This document shows positions 29,312 through 38,276 of a DNA stretch of 64,000 nt, piece after piece. Source of the stretch: Actinomycetes bacterium. GTDB lineage: Bacteria; Actinomycetota; Actinomycetes; Mycobacteriales; Mycobacteriaceae. The DNA lies in assembly GCA_022601135.1 (NCBI GenBank), contig JAHZJB010000160.1, forward strand, positions 1 through 64,000. The letters run 5' to 3'. Every line of letters begins with the position of its first letter. Within the stretch, counting starts at the first letter, position 1. The translations under genes were made by a program, and so were the position numbers. Under the pieces are notes generated by a model. The model was not told the origin of the DNA and did no database searches. It saw only the letters and a list, made by a program, of their open reading frames with translations.

Positions 29312-31846
29312 ATGGCAAGTAAGACCGCGGCTCGATCTGGTGCTCGTCCGACCAGGGCAAAACCGAACCCGCGGGGTGGGTCGGGCACATCACGGCGGGC
29401 CAAGCCGGCCGGTCCGCGCCGCAAGCCCAACCGCCGGGGCCCCTCGGCCATCTCGATGGCCGGCACCGCGGTCGGTCGCAGCGTGCGGGCGGGCTGGCTG
29501 ATGCTGGCCAGGGGCGTAGGCGGCACGGCGCGCTCAGTTGGCCGGGCGCGTGATCTGGAACCCGGGCATCGCCGCGACGGCGTAGCTCTGGCGCTGCTGG
29601 GCCTCGGCGTCGTCGTCGCCGCGAGCTCCTGGTTCGATGCCGCCCGGCCCGTGGGCGAGTGGATCGACACTTTCCTGAGGGTGCTGATCGGCGGGGCGGT
29701 CGTGCTGGTCCCGATCGCGCTGGCCGCGCTGGGCGTCGGGCTCATGCGCTCCGAGCCGGACCCGGATGCACGACCCCGATTGATCCTCGGAACCGCGATG
29801 ATCGCGCTGCCCGCGCTCGGGTTGTGGCACTTGTGGTCGGGCTCGCCGCTGGATCCGGTTTCCCGACAGCACGGCGCCGGTTTCTTCGGCTTCGCGATCG
29901 GCGGTCCGCTCTCCGACGGGTTGACGACGTGGATCGCGGCGCCGCTGTTGTTCCTCGGTGTGGTTTTCGGGCTGCTGCTGGTGACCGGGACGACGATCCG
30001 GGAGGTGCCCGAGGCGCTGCGGGCCATGTTCAGCACACGGTGGCCCGGCGAGGGTTACGACGAGTACGAGGACGGCCGCGGTGACGCCTATGCCGAGCAG
30101 CACGACGACTTCTGCGACGGGTACTACGACGATCCGGCAGGCTACGGACAAGACGAACCACAGTCGTGGCCTGCGCCGGCTCAGCTGACCCAGCAGGCGG
30201 ATTCTGCGCCCGCCGGCACGCCGATGGACAACTACCCGATCGAGGATGACGCGCCGACCCTTCCCAAGGGGGCCGCCCGGTCGCGGAAGAAAAAGCCGAA
30301 AGGGCGGCCGGATCAACTCGACCGAGTGGTGGAGGGGCCATACACGCTGCCGTCGCTGAGCCTGCTGGTCGCCGGCGACCCACCCATGCGGCGCAGCGCG
30401 GCCAACGCCCAGATGGAAGACGCCATCACCTCGGTGCTGCAACAGTTCAAGGTCGACGCCGCCGTCACCGGCTGCACGCGGGGCCCCACGGTCACCCGAT
30501 ATGAGGTGGAGCTGGGGCCCGGTGTCAAGGTCGAGAAGATCACCGCGCTGCAACGCAATATCGCCTACGCGGTGGCGACCGAAAGCGTCCGCATGCTCGC
30601 GCCGATCCCCGGCAAGTCTGCCGTCGGCATCGAGGTGCCCAACACGGACCGCGAGACGGTACGGCTGGCCGACGTCCTTACCGACCCCGCGACCCGCGGC
30701 GATCATCATCCCCTCGTGATCGGTCTTGGCAAAGACATTGAAGGCGAGTACATTTCGGCGAATCTGGCGAAAATGCCGCACCTCCTTGTCGCCGGCTCCA
30801 CCGGATCGGGCAAGTCCAGCTTCGTCAACTCGATGCTGGTGTCGCTGTTGGCACGGGCCACGCCGGAGGAGGTCAGGATGATCCTGATCGACCCGAAGAT
30901 GGTGGAACTCACTCCCTACGAAGGCATTCCGCACCTGATCACGCCGATCATCACGCAGCCGAAGAAGGCCGCCGCAGCGCTGGCCTGGCTTGTCGAAGAG
31001 ATGGAGCAGCGTTACCAGGACATGCAGTCCTCCCGAGTGCGCCACATTGACGTGTTCAACGAAAAGGTGCGCTCGGGCGAGATCACCGCACCGTTGGGCA
31101 GTAACCGTGAGTACACGCCGTATCCCTACATCCTGGCGATTGTCGACGAACTGGCCGACCTGATGATGACCGCGCCGCGCGACGTCGAGGACGCCATCGT
31201 GCGCATCACCCAGAAGGCACGCGCGGCCGGTATCCACCTGGTGCTGGCCACTCAGCGTCCGTCCGTCGACGTCGTCACCGGCCTGATCAAGACCAACGTG
31301 CCGTCCCGGCTGGCGTTCGCCACGTCGTCCTTGACCGACAGCCGGGTCATCCTCGACCAGCAGGGCGCAGAGAAGCTCATCGGTATGGGTGACGGGCTGT
31401 TCCTCCCGATGGGTGCCAACAAGCCGACCCGCTTGCAGGGCGCTTTCATCACCGACGACGAGATCCAGGCCGTGGTGGCGGCCACGAAGGAGCAGGCCGA
31501 GCCCGAGTACACCGAGGGCGTCACCAACGCCAAGCCAACCGGCGAGCGTACTGACGTCGACCCCGACATCGGCGACGACTTGGACGTGCTGCTGCAGGCG
31601 GTCGAACTCGTCGTATCCAGTCAGTTCGGGTCCACGTCCATGTTGCAGCGCAAGCTGCGGGTGGGCTTCGCAAAGGCGGGCCGGTTGATGGATCTGATGG
31701 AGACACGCGACATCGTCGGTCCGTCCGAGGGCTCCAAGGCTCGTGAGGTGCTGGTGAAACCCGACGAGCTTGCGGGGACCCTGGCCTTGATCCGGGGCGG
31801 TTCGGATGCCTCCGGCGCCGACGGTGACGACGAGCCTGACTCGTAG
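29312..31846 (+). CDS. ftsK: DNA translocase FtsK
   Basis: 844 residues. The basic N-terminal leader is followed by about four membrane helices (roughly 85-240), an acidic Gly/Asp/Tyr-rich linker (about 245-330), and the RecA-like motor with Walker A GSTGSGKS (about 495-502) and Walker B in ILAIVDELADL. The C-terminal winged-helix gamma domain (about 745-810, SMLQRKLRVGFAKAGRLMD) reads KOPS-type sequences. It pumps chromosome ends through the division septum and activates dimer resolution. ATG 29312 matches the mycobacterial MASKTAARSG start; the frame is open further upstream. Confidence 0.96.
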   Translation: MASKTAARSGARPTRAKPNPRGGSGTSRRAKPAGPRRKPNRRGPSAISMAGTAVGRSVRAGWLMLARGVGGTARSVGRARDLEPGHRRDGVALALLGLGVVVAASSWFDAARPVGEWIDTFLRVLIGGAVVLVPIALAALGVGLMRSEPDPDARPRLILGTAMIALPALGLWHLWSGSPLDPVSRQHGAGFFGFAIGGPLSDGLTTWIAAPLLFLGVVFGLLLVTGTTIREVPEALRAMFSTRWPGEGYDEYEDGRGDAYAEQHDDFCDGYYDDPAGYGQDEPQSWPAPAQLTQQADSAPAGTPMDNYPIEDDAPTLPKGAARSRKKKPKGRPDQLDRVVEGPYTLPSLSLLVAGDPPMRRSAANAQMEDAITSVLQQFKVDAAVTGCTRGPTVTRYEVELGPGVKVEKITALQRNIAYAVATESVRMLAPIPGKSAVGIEVPNTDRETVRLADVLTDPATRGDHHPLVIGLGKDIEGEYISANLAKMPHLLVAGSTGSGKSSFVNSMLVSLLARATPEEVRMILIDPKMVELTPYEGIPHLITPIITQPKKAAAALAWLVEEMEQRYQDMQSSRVRHIDVFNEKVRSGEITAPLGSNREYTPYPYILAIVDELADLMMTAPRDVEDAIVRITQKARAAGIHLVLATQRPSVDVVTGLIKTNVPSRLAFATSSLTDSRVILDQQGAEKLIGMGDGLFLPMGANKPTRLQGAFITDDEIQAVVAATKEQAEPEYTEGVTNAKPTGERTDVDPDIGDDLDVLLQAVELVVSSQFGSTSMLQRKLRVGFAKAGRLMDLMETRDIVGPSEGSKAREVLVKPDELAGTLALIRGGSDASGADGDDEPDS

Positions 31847-31880
31847 CCCACCCAGCGCCGGTTCCGGCCGGCGGAGCGCC

Positions 31881-32402
31881 TCAGAGCGTCAGCAGCATTC
31901 GGGTGTTGCCGAGGATGTTCGGTTTGACGAAGGAGAGGTCCAAAAACTGCGCCACGCCGGTGTCGTAGGAGCGGCGCATCTCGTCGTAGACCTCCGCGGT
32001 GACCGGCGTGCCCTCGATTTCGACGAAGCCGTGGCGAAGGAAGAAATCGACCTCGAAAGTGAGCACGAAGATCCGCTGTAGATGCAGTTCAGCGGCGACG
32101 GCCAGAAGGCGGTCGACGATCGCGTGACCGACCCCCTGCCCCTTGGCTTTGGGGTGGACGGCGATGGTGCGCACCTCGGCGAGATCCGACCAGAGCACAT
32201 GCAGGGCGCCGCACCCGACCAGTTCGCCGCACAACTCGGCGACCCAGAACTCCTGCACGGATTCGTAGAGCGTCACCAGGTTCTTCCCGAGCAGGATCTT
32301 CCCGGAGTAGATATCGACGAGGTCCTTGATAGCAGGCACGTCGGACGTCCGAGCGCGCCGAAGAACGAGCTGACCGGCAGACTCATCCGGGACTGTGCTC
32401 AC
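31881..32402 (-). CDS. argA: N-acetylglutamate synthase (GNAT type) ArgA
   Basis: A 173-residue GNAT acetyltransferase, counterpart of Rv2747, which acetylates glutamate (and glutamine in vitro) for arginine synthesis. The acetyl-CoA loop is HPKAKGQGVGHAI, preceded by strand EVRTIAV, and the C-terminal KPNILGNTRMLL is typical. The GTG at 32402 (VSTVPDES) is chosen because TACTCT lies 7 nt upstream; a longer frame runs into pgsA3 antisense. It is divergent from pgsA3 over 42 bases. Confidence 0.92.
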   Translation of the reverse strand: MSTVPDESAGQLVLRRARTSDVPAIKDLVDIYSGKILLGKNLVTLYESVQEFWVAELCGELVGCGALHVLWSDLAEVRTIAVHPKAKGQGVGHAIVDRLLAVAAELHLQRIFVLTFEVDFFLRHGFVEIEGTPVTAEVYDEMRRSYDTGVAQFLDLSFVKPNILGNTRMLLTL

Positions 32403-32409
32403 ACACCGA

Positions 32410-32415
32410 AGAGTA
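32410..32415 (-). promoter_or_regulatory. Candidate -10 box of argA (leaderless)
   Basis: TACTCT on the minus strand, 7 nt before the GTG at 32402. Confidence 0.45.
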
Positions 32416-32432
32416 TCGGTTGGGGCGACCAG

Positions 32433-32438
32433 TATTCT
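32433..32438 (+). promoter_or_regulatory. Candidate -10 box of pgsA3 (leaderless)
   Basis: TATTCT ends 6 nt before the GTG at 32445. The argA -10 on the other strand is only 17 bases away, so the two promoters overlap. Confidence 0.5.
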
Positions 32439-32444
32439 GTGGCG

Positions 32445-33041
32445 GTGCCAGGACAACCACAGAGCGATCCTGTGGTTCCTCGCGCACGCGTGGCGAATCT
32501 CGCAAATGCCCTGACCGGATTGCGTCTGGCGCTGGTGCCGGTGTTCCTGATTGCCCTGTTCGTCGGCGATGGTCATGAAACGTATTGGCGAGTCGTGGCA
32601 TTCGTCATCTTCGCGGTCGCGGTGATCACCGACCGGTTCGACGGGGCACTCGCCCGAAGCTACGGGATGGTCACCGAGTTCGGCACGCTGGCCGATCCGA
32701 TCGCGGACAAGGCATTGATCGGCTCGGCCCTCATCGGGCTGTCCCTGCTCGGCGATCTGCCCTGGTGGGTCACCGGGGTCATCCTGGTCCGCGAGATCTT
32801 CGTGACGGTGCTGCGGTTGGCGGTCCTACGCCGCGGCATCATTCCGGCAAGCCGGGGTGGCAAGCTGAAGACCCTGGTCCAGACGGTCGCGATCGGTCTG
32901 TTCGTGTTGCCGCTGTCGGGTGGCTGGCTGACCGGGGCGTGGGTGGTCATGGGCGCCGCAGTGGTCCTGACGGTGCTCACCGGTGCCGACTACTTCGTCT
33001 CCGCGGTCCGGGATTCACGTGCACGACCCGCTGGTCGGTGA
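32445..33041 (+). CDS. pgsA3: CDP-alcohol phosphatidyltransferase (PgsA3)
   Basis: A 198-residue integral membrane enzyme with about five or six helices. It carries the complete CDP-alcohol motif: DRFDGALAR, then Gly 9 residues later, then DPIAD, supplying the two metal ions' aspartates. By homology to Rv2746c it is a glycerol-phosphate phosphatidyltransferase making phosphatidylglycerophosphate for PG and cardiolipin. Start GTG 32445 is favoured by the promoter; GTG 32439 is in frame. Confidence 0.9.
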   Translation: MPGQPQSDPVVPRARVANLANALTGLRLALVPVFLIALFVGDGHETYWRVVAFVIFAVAVITDRFDGALARSYGMVTEFGTLADPIADKALIGSALIGLSLLGDLPWWVTGVILVREIFVTVLRLAVLRRGIIPASRGGKLKTLVQTVAIGLFVLPLSGGWLTGAWVVMGAAVVLTVLTGADYFVSAVRDSRARPAGR

Positions 33042-33057
33042 CGGTCCTGGTGTATTC

Positions 33058-33085
33058 GGGAACCATCATGGCGGCATCGGGCGTT
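33058..33085 (+). promoter_or_regulatory. SigE/SigH-type ECF promoter of clgR
   Basis: GGGAACC (33058-33064), then exactly 17 bases, then CGTT (33082-33085): a textbook mycobacterial ECF sigma-factor promoter. It sits 35 bases before the clgR start. clgR is known to be SigE-dependent in M. tuberculosis under envelope stress. Confidence 0.8.
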
Positions 33086-33119
33086 GAGATAGGTAGCCAA
33101 CCCGAATCAGGAGAACGCC

Positions 33120-33470
33120 ATGACGACATTGCTGCGCGAGGTGATCGGCGACGTGCTGCGTCGCTCCCGTGTCGAACAGGGACGCACCCTGCGTGAGGTG
33201 TCGGATTCGGCGCGGGTCAGCCTGGGCTACCTGTCCGAAGTGGAGCGCGGCCGCAAGGAAGCCTCGAGTGAGCTCCTCAGCGCCATCTGTGGCGCATTGG
33301 AGGTGCCATTGTCACGCGTGCTGGCGCAGGCCGGCGACGGCTTGGCGTCCGAAGAGGCCCGCGCTGCGATCACGACGGTCGCAACGCCACCGGTGCCGGC
33401 AGGCGCCGTCGGCATCGACGTGTCCACCAAGGTGGTCATCCCACAGGTGGCGTCGATGGCGGTGGCCTGA
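33120..33470 (+). CDS. clgR: Transcriptional regulator ClgR
   Basis: A 116-residue XRE-type helix-turn-helix protein (HTH about 20-58: [23 protein letters not shown]) that activates clp protease, chaperone and psp genes in actinobacteria. The C-terminus ends SMAVA, a small-hydrophobic tail like those recognised by ClpP1P2, in line with ClgR being a Clp substrate. A strong Shine-Dalgarno (AGGAG) precedes the ATG. It is first gene of the clgR-pspA-pspM stress operon. Confidence 0.94.
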   Translation: MTTLLREVIGDVLRRSRVEQGRTLREVSDSARVSLGYLSEVERGRKEASSELLSAICGALEVPLSRVLAQAGDGLASEEARAAITTVATPPVPAGAVGIDVSTKVVIPQVASMAVA

Positions 33471-33617
33471 TCCAGGCGGTCTGTTCACCGCGTCGGCCGC
33501 ACGGGTTTGTCCAGGCGCCGGTGCAACGGGCACAGGGGTGTGGTGATCTGCGCAGAACCGATAAGTTGAGTCAGGGCACTTCCAAGCACGGTCAAGAGAC
33601 GAAGGCGGAGCGAACCG

Positions 33618-34433
33618 ATGGCCAATCCGTTCAGTAAGGCGTGGCGCTACCTGATGGCGCTGTTCAGCTCGAAGGTCGACGAGTACGCCGATCCCAAGGT
33701 GCAGATCCAGCAGGCGATCGAAGAGGCCCAGCGCCAGCACCAGGGGTTGACGCAACAGGCGGCCCAGGTGATCGGCAATCAGCGGCAGCTGGAGATGCGG
33801 CTCAACCGGCAGCTCGCTGACATCGAGAAGCTGCAGGTCAATGTGCGTCAGGCGCTTACCCTGGCGGACCAGGCGACTGCGGCGGGCGATGCCGCCAAGG
33901 CCACCGAGTACACCAATGCCGCCGAGGCGTTCGCCGCGCAGCTGGTCACTTCCGAGCAGAGCGTCGAAGACCTCAAGAGTCTGCACGATCAAGCCCTGCA
34001 GGCGGCCGGGCAAGCCAAGAAGGCGGTGGAGCAGAACGCGATGATGCTCCAGCAGAAGATCGCCGAGCGCACCAAGCTGCTCAGCCAGCTGGAGCAAGCC
34101 AAGATGCAGGAGCAGGTCAGCTCGTCGCTGCGCTCGATGAGCGAACTCGCCGCGCCCGGGAACACGCCGAGCCTCGACGAGGTGCGCGACAAGATCGAAC
34201 GGCGGTACGCCAATGCGATCGGTTCAGCTGAGCTGGCGCAGAACTCGGTGCACGGCCGAATGCTCGAGGTTCAGCAGGCCAGCGTCCAGATGGCGGGCCA
34301 TTCTCGCCTCGAGCAGATCCGCGCGTCGATGCGTGGGGAGCAGCTCCCCGCAGGTAGCTCGAGCTCAGCGACTCCTGCCCAGGCTCCGGCGGCCGACCCG
34401 AATACGACGCCGGAAAATCCGCTGTCGCAGTGA
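33618..34433 (+). CDS. pspA: Phage shock protein A homologue (35 kDa antigen)
   Basis: A 271-residue PspA/IM30 (ESCRT-III-like) protein, almost entirely coiled-coil from about residue 25 to 235, with an N-terminal amphipathic helix ([19 protein letters not shown]) for membrane contact and a low-complexity Ser/Ala/Pro tail. It maintains membrane integrity; in M. tuberculosis it also restrains ClgR. It lies 147 bases after clgR. Confidence 0.93.
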   Translation: MANPFSKAWRYLMALFSSKVDEYADPKVQIQQAIEEAQRQHQGLTQQAAQVIGNQRQLEMRLNRQLADIEKLQVNVRQALTLADQATAAGDAAKATEYTNAAEAFAAQLVTSEQSVEDLKSLHDQALQAAGQAKKAVEQNAMMLQQKIAERTKLLSQLEQAKMQEQVSSSLRSMSELAAPGNTPSLDEVRDKIERRYANAIGSAELAQNSVHGRMLEVQQASVQMAGHSRLEQIRASMRGEQLPAGSSSSATPAQAPAADPNTTPENPLSQ

Positions 34434-34470
34434 CGATTCGACGATAACTGCGGGACCTATTGGAGTCTTG

Positions 34471-35289
34471 ATGAATGCACGGACCGGCAGACCGGAGATG
34501 TGGCGCTCGCTGGCGCAACGCGGTGTTGACACGGCCGCGGAGTGGTCGGACGTGCTGGCCGAGAAGCTCTATGCTGCCGCCGACCCACGGGCGCGGTTGC
34601 TGCGCAAGCGGCGCTGGGCGTTTCGCCTCGGTGTCTTCTTGGCCGTGTCGGCCGTGTTCTGGTTGGGGGTCACCGCCCTGGTGGCTTCCTGGAGCACTCC
34701 GGTCTGGGCGTTGTTCATTCCGTCGCCGATGGCCGTGGGTGCAGCCTTCCTCGCGACCCTGGCATTTCTGCGTTTCCGCTGGTTGAAGCGTGAGCCTTTG
34801 CCGCCGCAGCGTTCCCGTTCGGCCCGGCGGTTGCCGCCGCGGGGCTCAGCCGCCCGGAAACCGATGGCTGAATTGGCCGCTGCCGAGCGCGGGCTCACCT
34901 CCCTGCTGGGTGTCATGGAGCGAGGGCGGATGCTGCCCCCCGACGAACTGCGCGAGTTGAGATCAGCCGCAGGACAGACGGCTGTGACCATGGCCGCCAC
35001 CGCCTCCGAGGTGGTGTCGATGGAGCGGACCGTCAGCTCGGTACCCCGGTCGCGGGCTCACCTCGCGCCGACGATCGTCGCCTTCAGGGCGCAACTCGAA
35101 CGTGGTGCCCATCAATACAACGAGATGGTTTCCGCCGCGGCTCAACTGGTGTCAGCAGCCAATTCGGGGTCGATGTCGAGCTCGCCGATGACTCAGCGGC
35201 GGTGCCGCGACGAGCTTGTGCTGGCCACCGACCGGCTGACCGGCTGGGCGCAGGCATTCGACGAGTTGGGCCGGCTCAAAGGGGCTTAG
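34471..35289 (+). CDS. pspM: Psp-system membrane protein PspM (Rv2743c-like)
   Basis: 272 residues with two adjacent membrane helices (about 50-73 and 76-96), a basic Pro/Arg-rich linker and a cytoplasmic helical C-terminal domain (about 130-270). By synteny and architecture it is the membrane partner that recruits PspA. The ATG at 34471 has a GGAG element about 5 nt upstream; the open frame extends far upstream inside pspA antiphase. The fourth gene of the M. tuberculosis operon (Rv2742c, pspN) is not present. Confidence 0.82.
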   Translation: MNARTGRPEMWRSLAQRGVDTAAEWSDVLAEKLYAAADPRARLLRKRRWAFRLGVFLAVSAVFWLGVTALVASWSTPVWALFIPSPMAVGAAFLATLAFLRFRWLKREPLPPQRSRSARRLPPRGSAARKPMAELAAAERGLTSLLGVMERGRMLPPDELRELRSAAGQTAVTMAATASEVVSMERTVSSVPRSRAHLAPTIVAFRAQLERGAHQYNEMVSAAAQLVSAANSGSMSSSPMTQRRCRDELVLATDRLTGWAQAFDELGRLKGA

Positions 35290-35294
35290 AACGT

Positions 35295-35732
35295 TCAGAA
35301 TGTGGGGCGCAATGCGGGAAACACGACCGCCACGACCGCGCGTAGCGGGGCTTTGACCATGAACTCGAAGAAATCGAAGTAGTCGCGCCACAGTGTTACC
35401 TGGCCGTCCTGCACCTCAAACCTGCCGCACACCCAGAATTGCAGCCGCAGTGGCCCGAGGATGATCGCGTCGGTGCGTTCGGTCAGCACCGTTCCGCCGT
35501 CTTGGGCGATGTTGTGGAATTTCACCGCGAAGCCCATCTTGCCTTCTCCGCGGCGCAAAATTCTCATGATCCGGTCGCGGCCGCGGATGGATGGCAGGCC
35601 CACGTTTTGCCATAGCAATTCCGGACCCGCCAACGACTCGGCGGTGTCGAAGTCCTCGTTGGCCAGGGCGAAAAGAAACGCCTGCACGGTCTCCGTATGG
35701 GCTGCTGCGGTCGTGAGAACCTGGTCAGTCAT
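35295..35732 (-). CDS. ephG: Limonene-1,2-epoxide hydrolase-type epoxide hydrolase (EphG-like)
   Basis: A 145-residue cone-shaped SnoaL/LEH-fold protein, counterpart of Rv2740. The catalytic Asp-Arg-Asp triad of this family can be placed at Arg and Asp in TERTDAI and Asp in LWRDYFDFF. Such enzymes open epoxides with a directly activated water; lipid or sterol epoxides are plausible substrates. TAAGCT lies 6 nt before the ATG. Divergent from the glycosyltransferase gene. Confidence 0.86.
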   Translation of the reverse strand: MTDQVLTTAAAHTETVQAFLFALANEDFDTAESLAGPELLWQNVGLPSIRGRDRIMRILRRGEGKMGFAVKFHNIAQDGGTVLTERTDAIILGPLRLQFWVCGRFEVQDGQVTLWRDYFDFFEFMVKAPLRAVVAVVFPALRPTF

Positions 35733-35738
35733 CGCTTG

Positions 35739-35744
35739 AGCTTA
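35739..35744 (-). promoter_or_regulatory. Candidate -10 box of ephG (leaderless)
   Basis: TAAGCT on the minus strand, 6 nt before the ATG at 35732. Confidence 0.5.
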
Positions 35745-35773
35745 ACGGTGGACGCTGTGGCAGGGTAGGCCAC

Positions 35774-36946
35774 ATGCGGGTGGCCGTGGTCGCAGGACCT
35801 GATCCCGGACATGCTTTTCCAGGCATTGCGCTGTGCCAGCGCTTTCTGGCCGCCGGCGACACCCCGACCTTGCTGACCGGCAGAAAATGGCTCGAGATGG
35901 CCGGGCGGGAGGGGATCGGCGCAGTCGAACTGGACGGCCTGGATCCGACGGCGGTCGACGACGACACCGACGCCGGCGCCAAGATCCATCAGCGGGCAGC
36001 GCGGATGGCGGTGTTGAACCGGCAGCGCATCGGTGAAATGGCACCCGATGTGGTGATCTCCGACTCGATCACCACGTGCGGCGGTCTGGCGGCCGATCTG
36101 CTCGGTCTGCCGTGGATCGAATTGAACGCCCACCCGCTCTACCGGCCGTCGAAGGGCCTGCCGCCGGTGGGCAGCGGGCTGGCTCCGGGAGCCGGCCCTG
36201 CCGGCCTGTTGCGGGACTCGGTGATGCGGGGCCTCAGCGCGCGCTCCTGGCGCGCCGGTGTGCGCCAGCGCTCCGCGGCGCGCGTCGGCATCGGGCTGCC
36301 CGCCGAGGACCCGGGGCCGCTGCGGCGCCTGATCGCCACGTTGCCCGCCCTCGAGGTACCGCGACCGGACTGGCCTGTCGAGGCCGTGGTGGTGGGCCCG
36401 CTGCATTTCGAGCCGACGACGGCGGTGCTGGAGCTGCCTCGGGGCGAAGGGCCAGTTGTGGTGGTGGCTCCGTCGACCGCGACCACCGGGGCTGGCGGGC
36501 TCACCGAACTGGCGCTAAAGACCCTGGTGCCCGGCGACGTGCTGCCGCCGGGTTCGCGGGTAGCGGTCTCATGGCTCAACGGCGCCCAGGGTGAGCTTCC
36601 GCCGTGGGCGGTCGCCGGGCTCGGGCGCCAGGACGAACTGCTGTCCTCGGCCGATGTCTTGATCTGCGGTGGAGGCCACGGGACTGTCGCGAAATCATTG
36701 CTGGCCGGCGTTCCCATGGTGGTGGTCCCCGGCGGTGGTGACCAATGGGAGATCGCCAATCGTGTTGTGCGCCAAGGCAGTGCCCAACTCATTCGGCCAC
36801 TGACCGCCGCAGCTCTAGCCGCCGCGACACAGGAGGTGCTCGGTTCGGCACGCTACCGGGAGGCTGCCCGGCGGGCGGGGGCCAGCGTTGCGGAGGTTGC
36901 GGATCCGGTACGGGTGTGCCGCGAAGCCCTCGGCACGTCGGCGTAG
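35774..36946 (+). CDS. MGT-type (GT-B, family 1-like) glycosyltransferase
   Basis: A 390-residue UDP-glycosyltransferase-like enzyme, counterpart of Rv2739c. The N-terminal acceptor domain starts MRVAVVAGPDPGHAFPG; the C-terminal donor domain has ICGGGHGTVAKSLLAGVPMVVVPGGGDQ, the nucleotide-sugar loop of GT-B enzymes. It resembles macrolide or glycolipid glycosyltransferases; acceptor and sugar are unknown. It is followed 9 bases later by the DUF3046 gene. Confidence 0.86.
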   Translation: MRVAVVAGPDPGHAFPGIALCQRFLAAGDTPTLLTGRKWLEMAGREGIGAVELDGLDPTAVDDDTDAGAKIHQRAARMAVLNRQRIGEMAPDVVISDSITTCGGLAADLLGLPWIELNAHPLYRPSKGLPPVGSGLAPGAGPAGLLRDSVMRGLSARSWRAGVRQRSAARVGIGLPAEDPGPLRRLIATLPALEVPRPDWPVEAVVVGPLHFEPTTAVLELPRGEGPVVVVAPSTATTGAGGLTELALKTLVPGDVLPPGSRVAVSWLNGAQGELPPWAVAGLGRQDELLSSADVLICGGGHGTVAKSLLAGVPMVVVPGGGDQWEIANRVVRQGSAQLIRPLTAAALAAATQEVLGSARYREAARRAGASVAEVADPVRVCREALGTSA

Positions 36947-36949
36947 GTT
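36944..36949 (+). promoter_or_regulatory. Candidate -10 box of the DUF3046 gene (leaderless)
   Basis: TAGGTT ends 6 nt before the GTG at 36956, although the gene also directly follows the glycosyltransferase. Confidence 0.4.
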
Positions 36950-36955
36950 GGGCGG

Positions 36956-37150
36956 GTGCGGCTCACGGAATTCTCTGAGCTCGTCGAGCGCCAGTTCGGT
37001 GCGGCACGGGCTGCCTCGATGTTGGTCGACCATGTCCTGACCACTTTGGGCGGACGGACCCCGGCTCAGGCCATCGAGGACGGTGTGGATCCACGGGAGG
37101 TGTGGCGGGCCTTGTGCTCGGATTTCGACGTCCCGCGCGACCAGTGGTGA
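36956..37150 (+). CDS. DUF3046 family protein (Rv2738c-like)
   Basis: A 64-residue soluble protein, MRLTEFSELVERQFG at the N-terminus and DFDVPRDQW at the C-terminus, typical of the actinobacterial DUF3046 family, which is usually found next to recA. Here the family's neighbour recA is displaced about 7.5 kb by the hyp operon and a methyltransferase gene. Function unknown. Confidence 0.88.
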   Translation: MRLTEFSELVERQFGAARAASMLVDHVLTTLGGRTPAQAIEDGVDPREVWRALCSDFDVPRDQW

Positions 37151-37187
37151 CTGCGGGCACACATCGAGGGCATGCCGGGTCGGCCGC

Positions 37188-38276
37188 TCAGCAGATCCTC
37201 GGAAGCTGTTCGCCGATAGGTAGATCCAGAACGCGCGTCCCGCCCAGTGCGGTGCGTACCGCCACCATTCCAGGATGTTCGGCCACACAGCTGCCGATCA
37301 CCGCGGCGCACCGGCCTAACGGGTGGGCGCGCATCGCGGCCAGCACCCGGTCGGCGTCCCCGGCAGCGACGAAGGCGATCAGCTTGCCTTCGTTGGCGAC
37401 GTAGAGCGGGTCGAGTCCCAGCAGCCCGCAGGCATCGCGAACATCGCCGGGAACGGGAAGCGACTCCTCATTGACCGAGATTCCGACGTTCGCGGCCCTG
37501 GCGATCTCGTTCAAGGTGGCTGCGACTCCGCCCCTGGTCGGGTCGCGCAACGTGTGGATGTCCGCACCGCTGTCGATCATCGCCGCGACCAGTCCGTTCA
37601 ATGGTGCGCTGTCACTGGTGACGGTGGTCGCGAAATCGAGGCCTTCGCGGCAGCTCATTACCGCCACCCCGTGCACCCCGATGTCGCCGCTGATGATCAC
37701 CGCATCGCCGGCGCGAGCGCGCTGCGGGCGGATGTCGGTACGTCGGTCCACCAGGCCGATGCCCGTGGTGTTGATGTACACACCGTCACCGTGGCCGGAA
37801 TCCACCACCTTGGTGTCACCGGTGACCAGCTTTACCCCGGCTGCCAGCGCCGCGGCGCCGAGGGCGCTCGCGACGCGGGCCAGTTCGGCAAGCGCGGTGC
37901 CTTCCTCGAGGATGAATGCCGTGGATAGCGCCATCGGCTGTGCACCGGCCATCGCCAAATCGTTGACCGTTCCGTTGACTGCCAGATCACCGATGTTGCC
38001 GCCCGGGAAGAACAGCGGCCTGACCACGTAGGAGTCGGTGGACAAGGCCAGCCGGTCGCCGCCGAACTGGAGCAGCGCCGAATCGCCCAGCTCGGCGTGG
38101 GCCGCCGGGCCGAACGCGGGCAGAAACAGATGCTCGATGAGCTCGGCCGACATCGCTCCGCCCCCGCCGTGCCCCATCACGATGTTCGGTGCGTCCCGCA
38201 GCGGGGCCGGACACACCCAGGCCTCCATATCAATGCTCGCCGGTGTGCCCGTCGAGTGCGGGGGTGTCTCAGGCAC
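37188..38276 (-). CDS. hypE: Hydrogenase maturation factor HypE
   Basis: A 362-residue PurM-like ATPase that dehydrates a carbamoyl group on its C-terminal cysteine to a thiocyanate, the source of the CN ligands of the [NiFe] site. The protein ends in PRIC, the required C-terminal motif with the acceptor Cys. The ATP-binding blocks GHGGGG and TDSYVV are present. It overlaps hypD by 8 bases and is the last gene of the hypABFCDE operon. Confidence 0.95.
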   Translation of the reverse strand: MPETPPHSTGTPASIDMEAWVCPAPLRDAPNIVMGHGGGGAMSAELIEHLFLPAFGPAAHAELGDSALLQFGGDRLALSTDSYVVRPLFFPGGNIGDLAVNGTVNDLAMAGAQPMALSTAFILEEGTALAELARVASALGAAALAAGVKLVTGDTKVVDSGHGDGVYINTTGIGLVDRRTDIRPQRARAGDAVIISGDIGVHGVAVMSCREGLDFATTVTSDSAPLNGLVAAMIDSGADIHTLRDPTRGGVAATLNEIARAANVGISVNEESLPVPGDVRDACGLLGLDPLYVANEGKLIAFVAAGDADRVLAAMRAHPLGRCAAVIGSCVAEHPGMVAVRTALGGTRVLDLPIGEQLPRIC

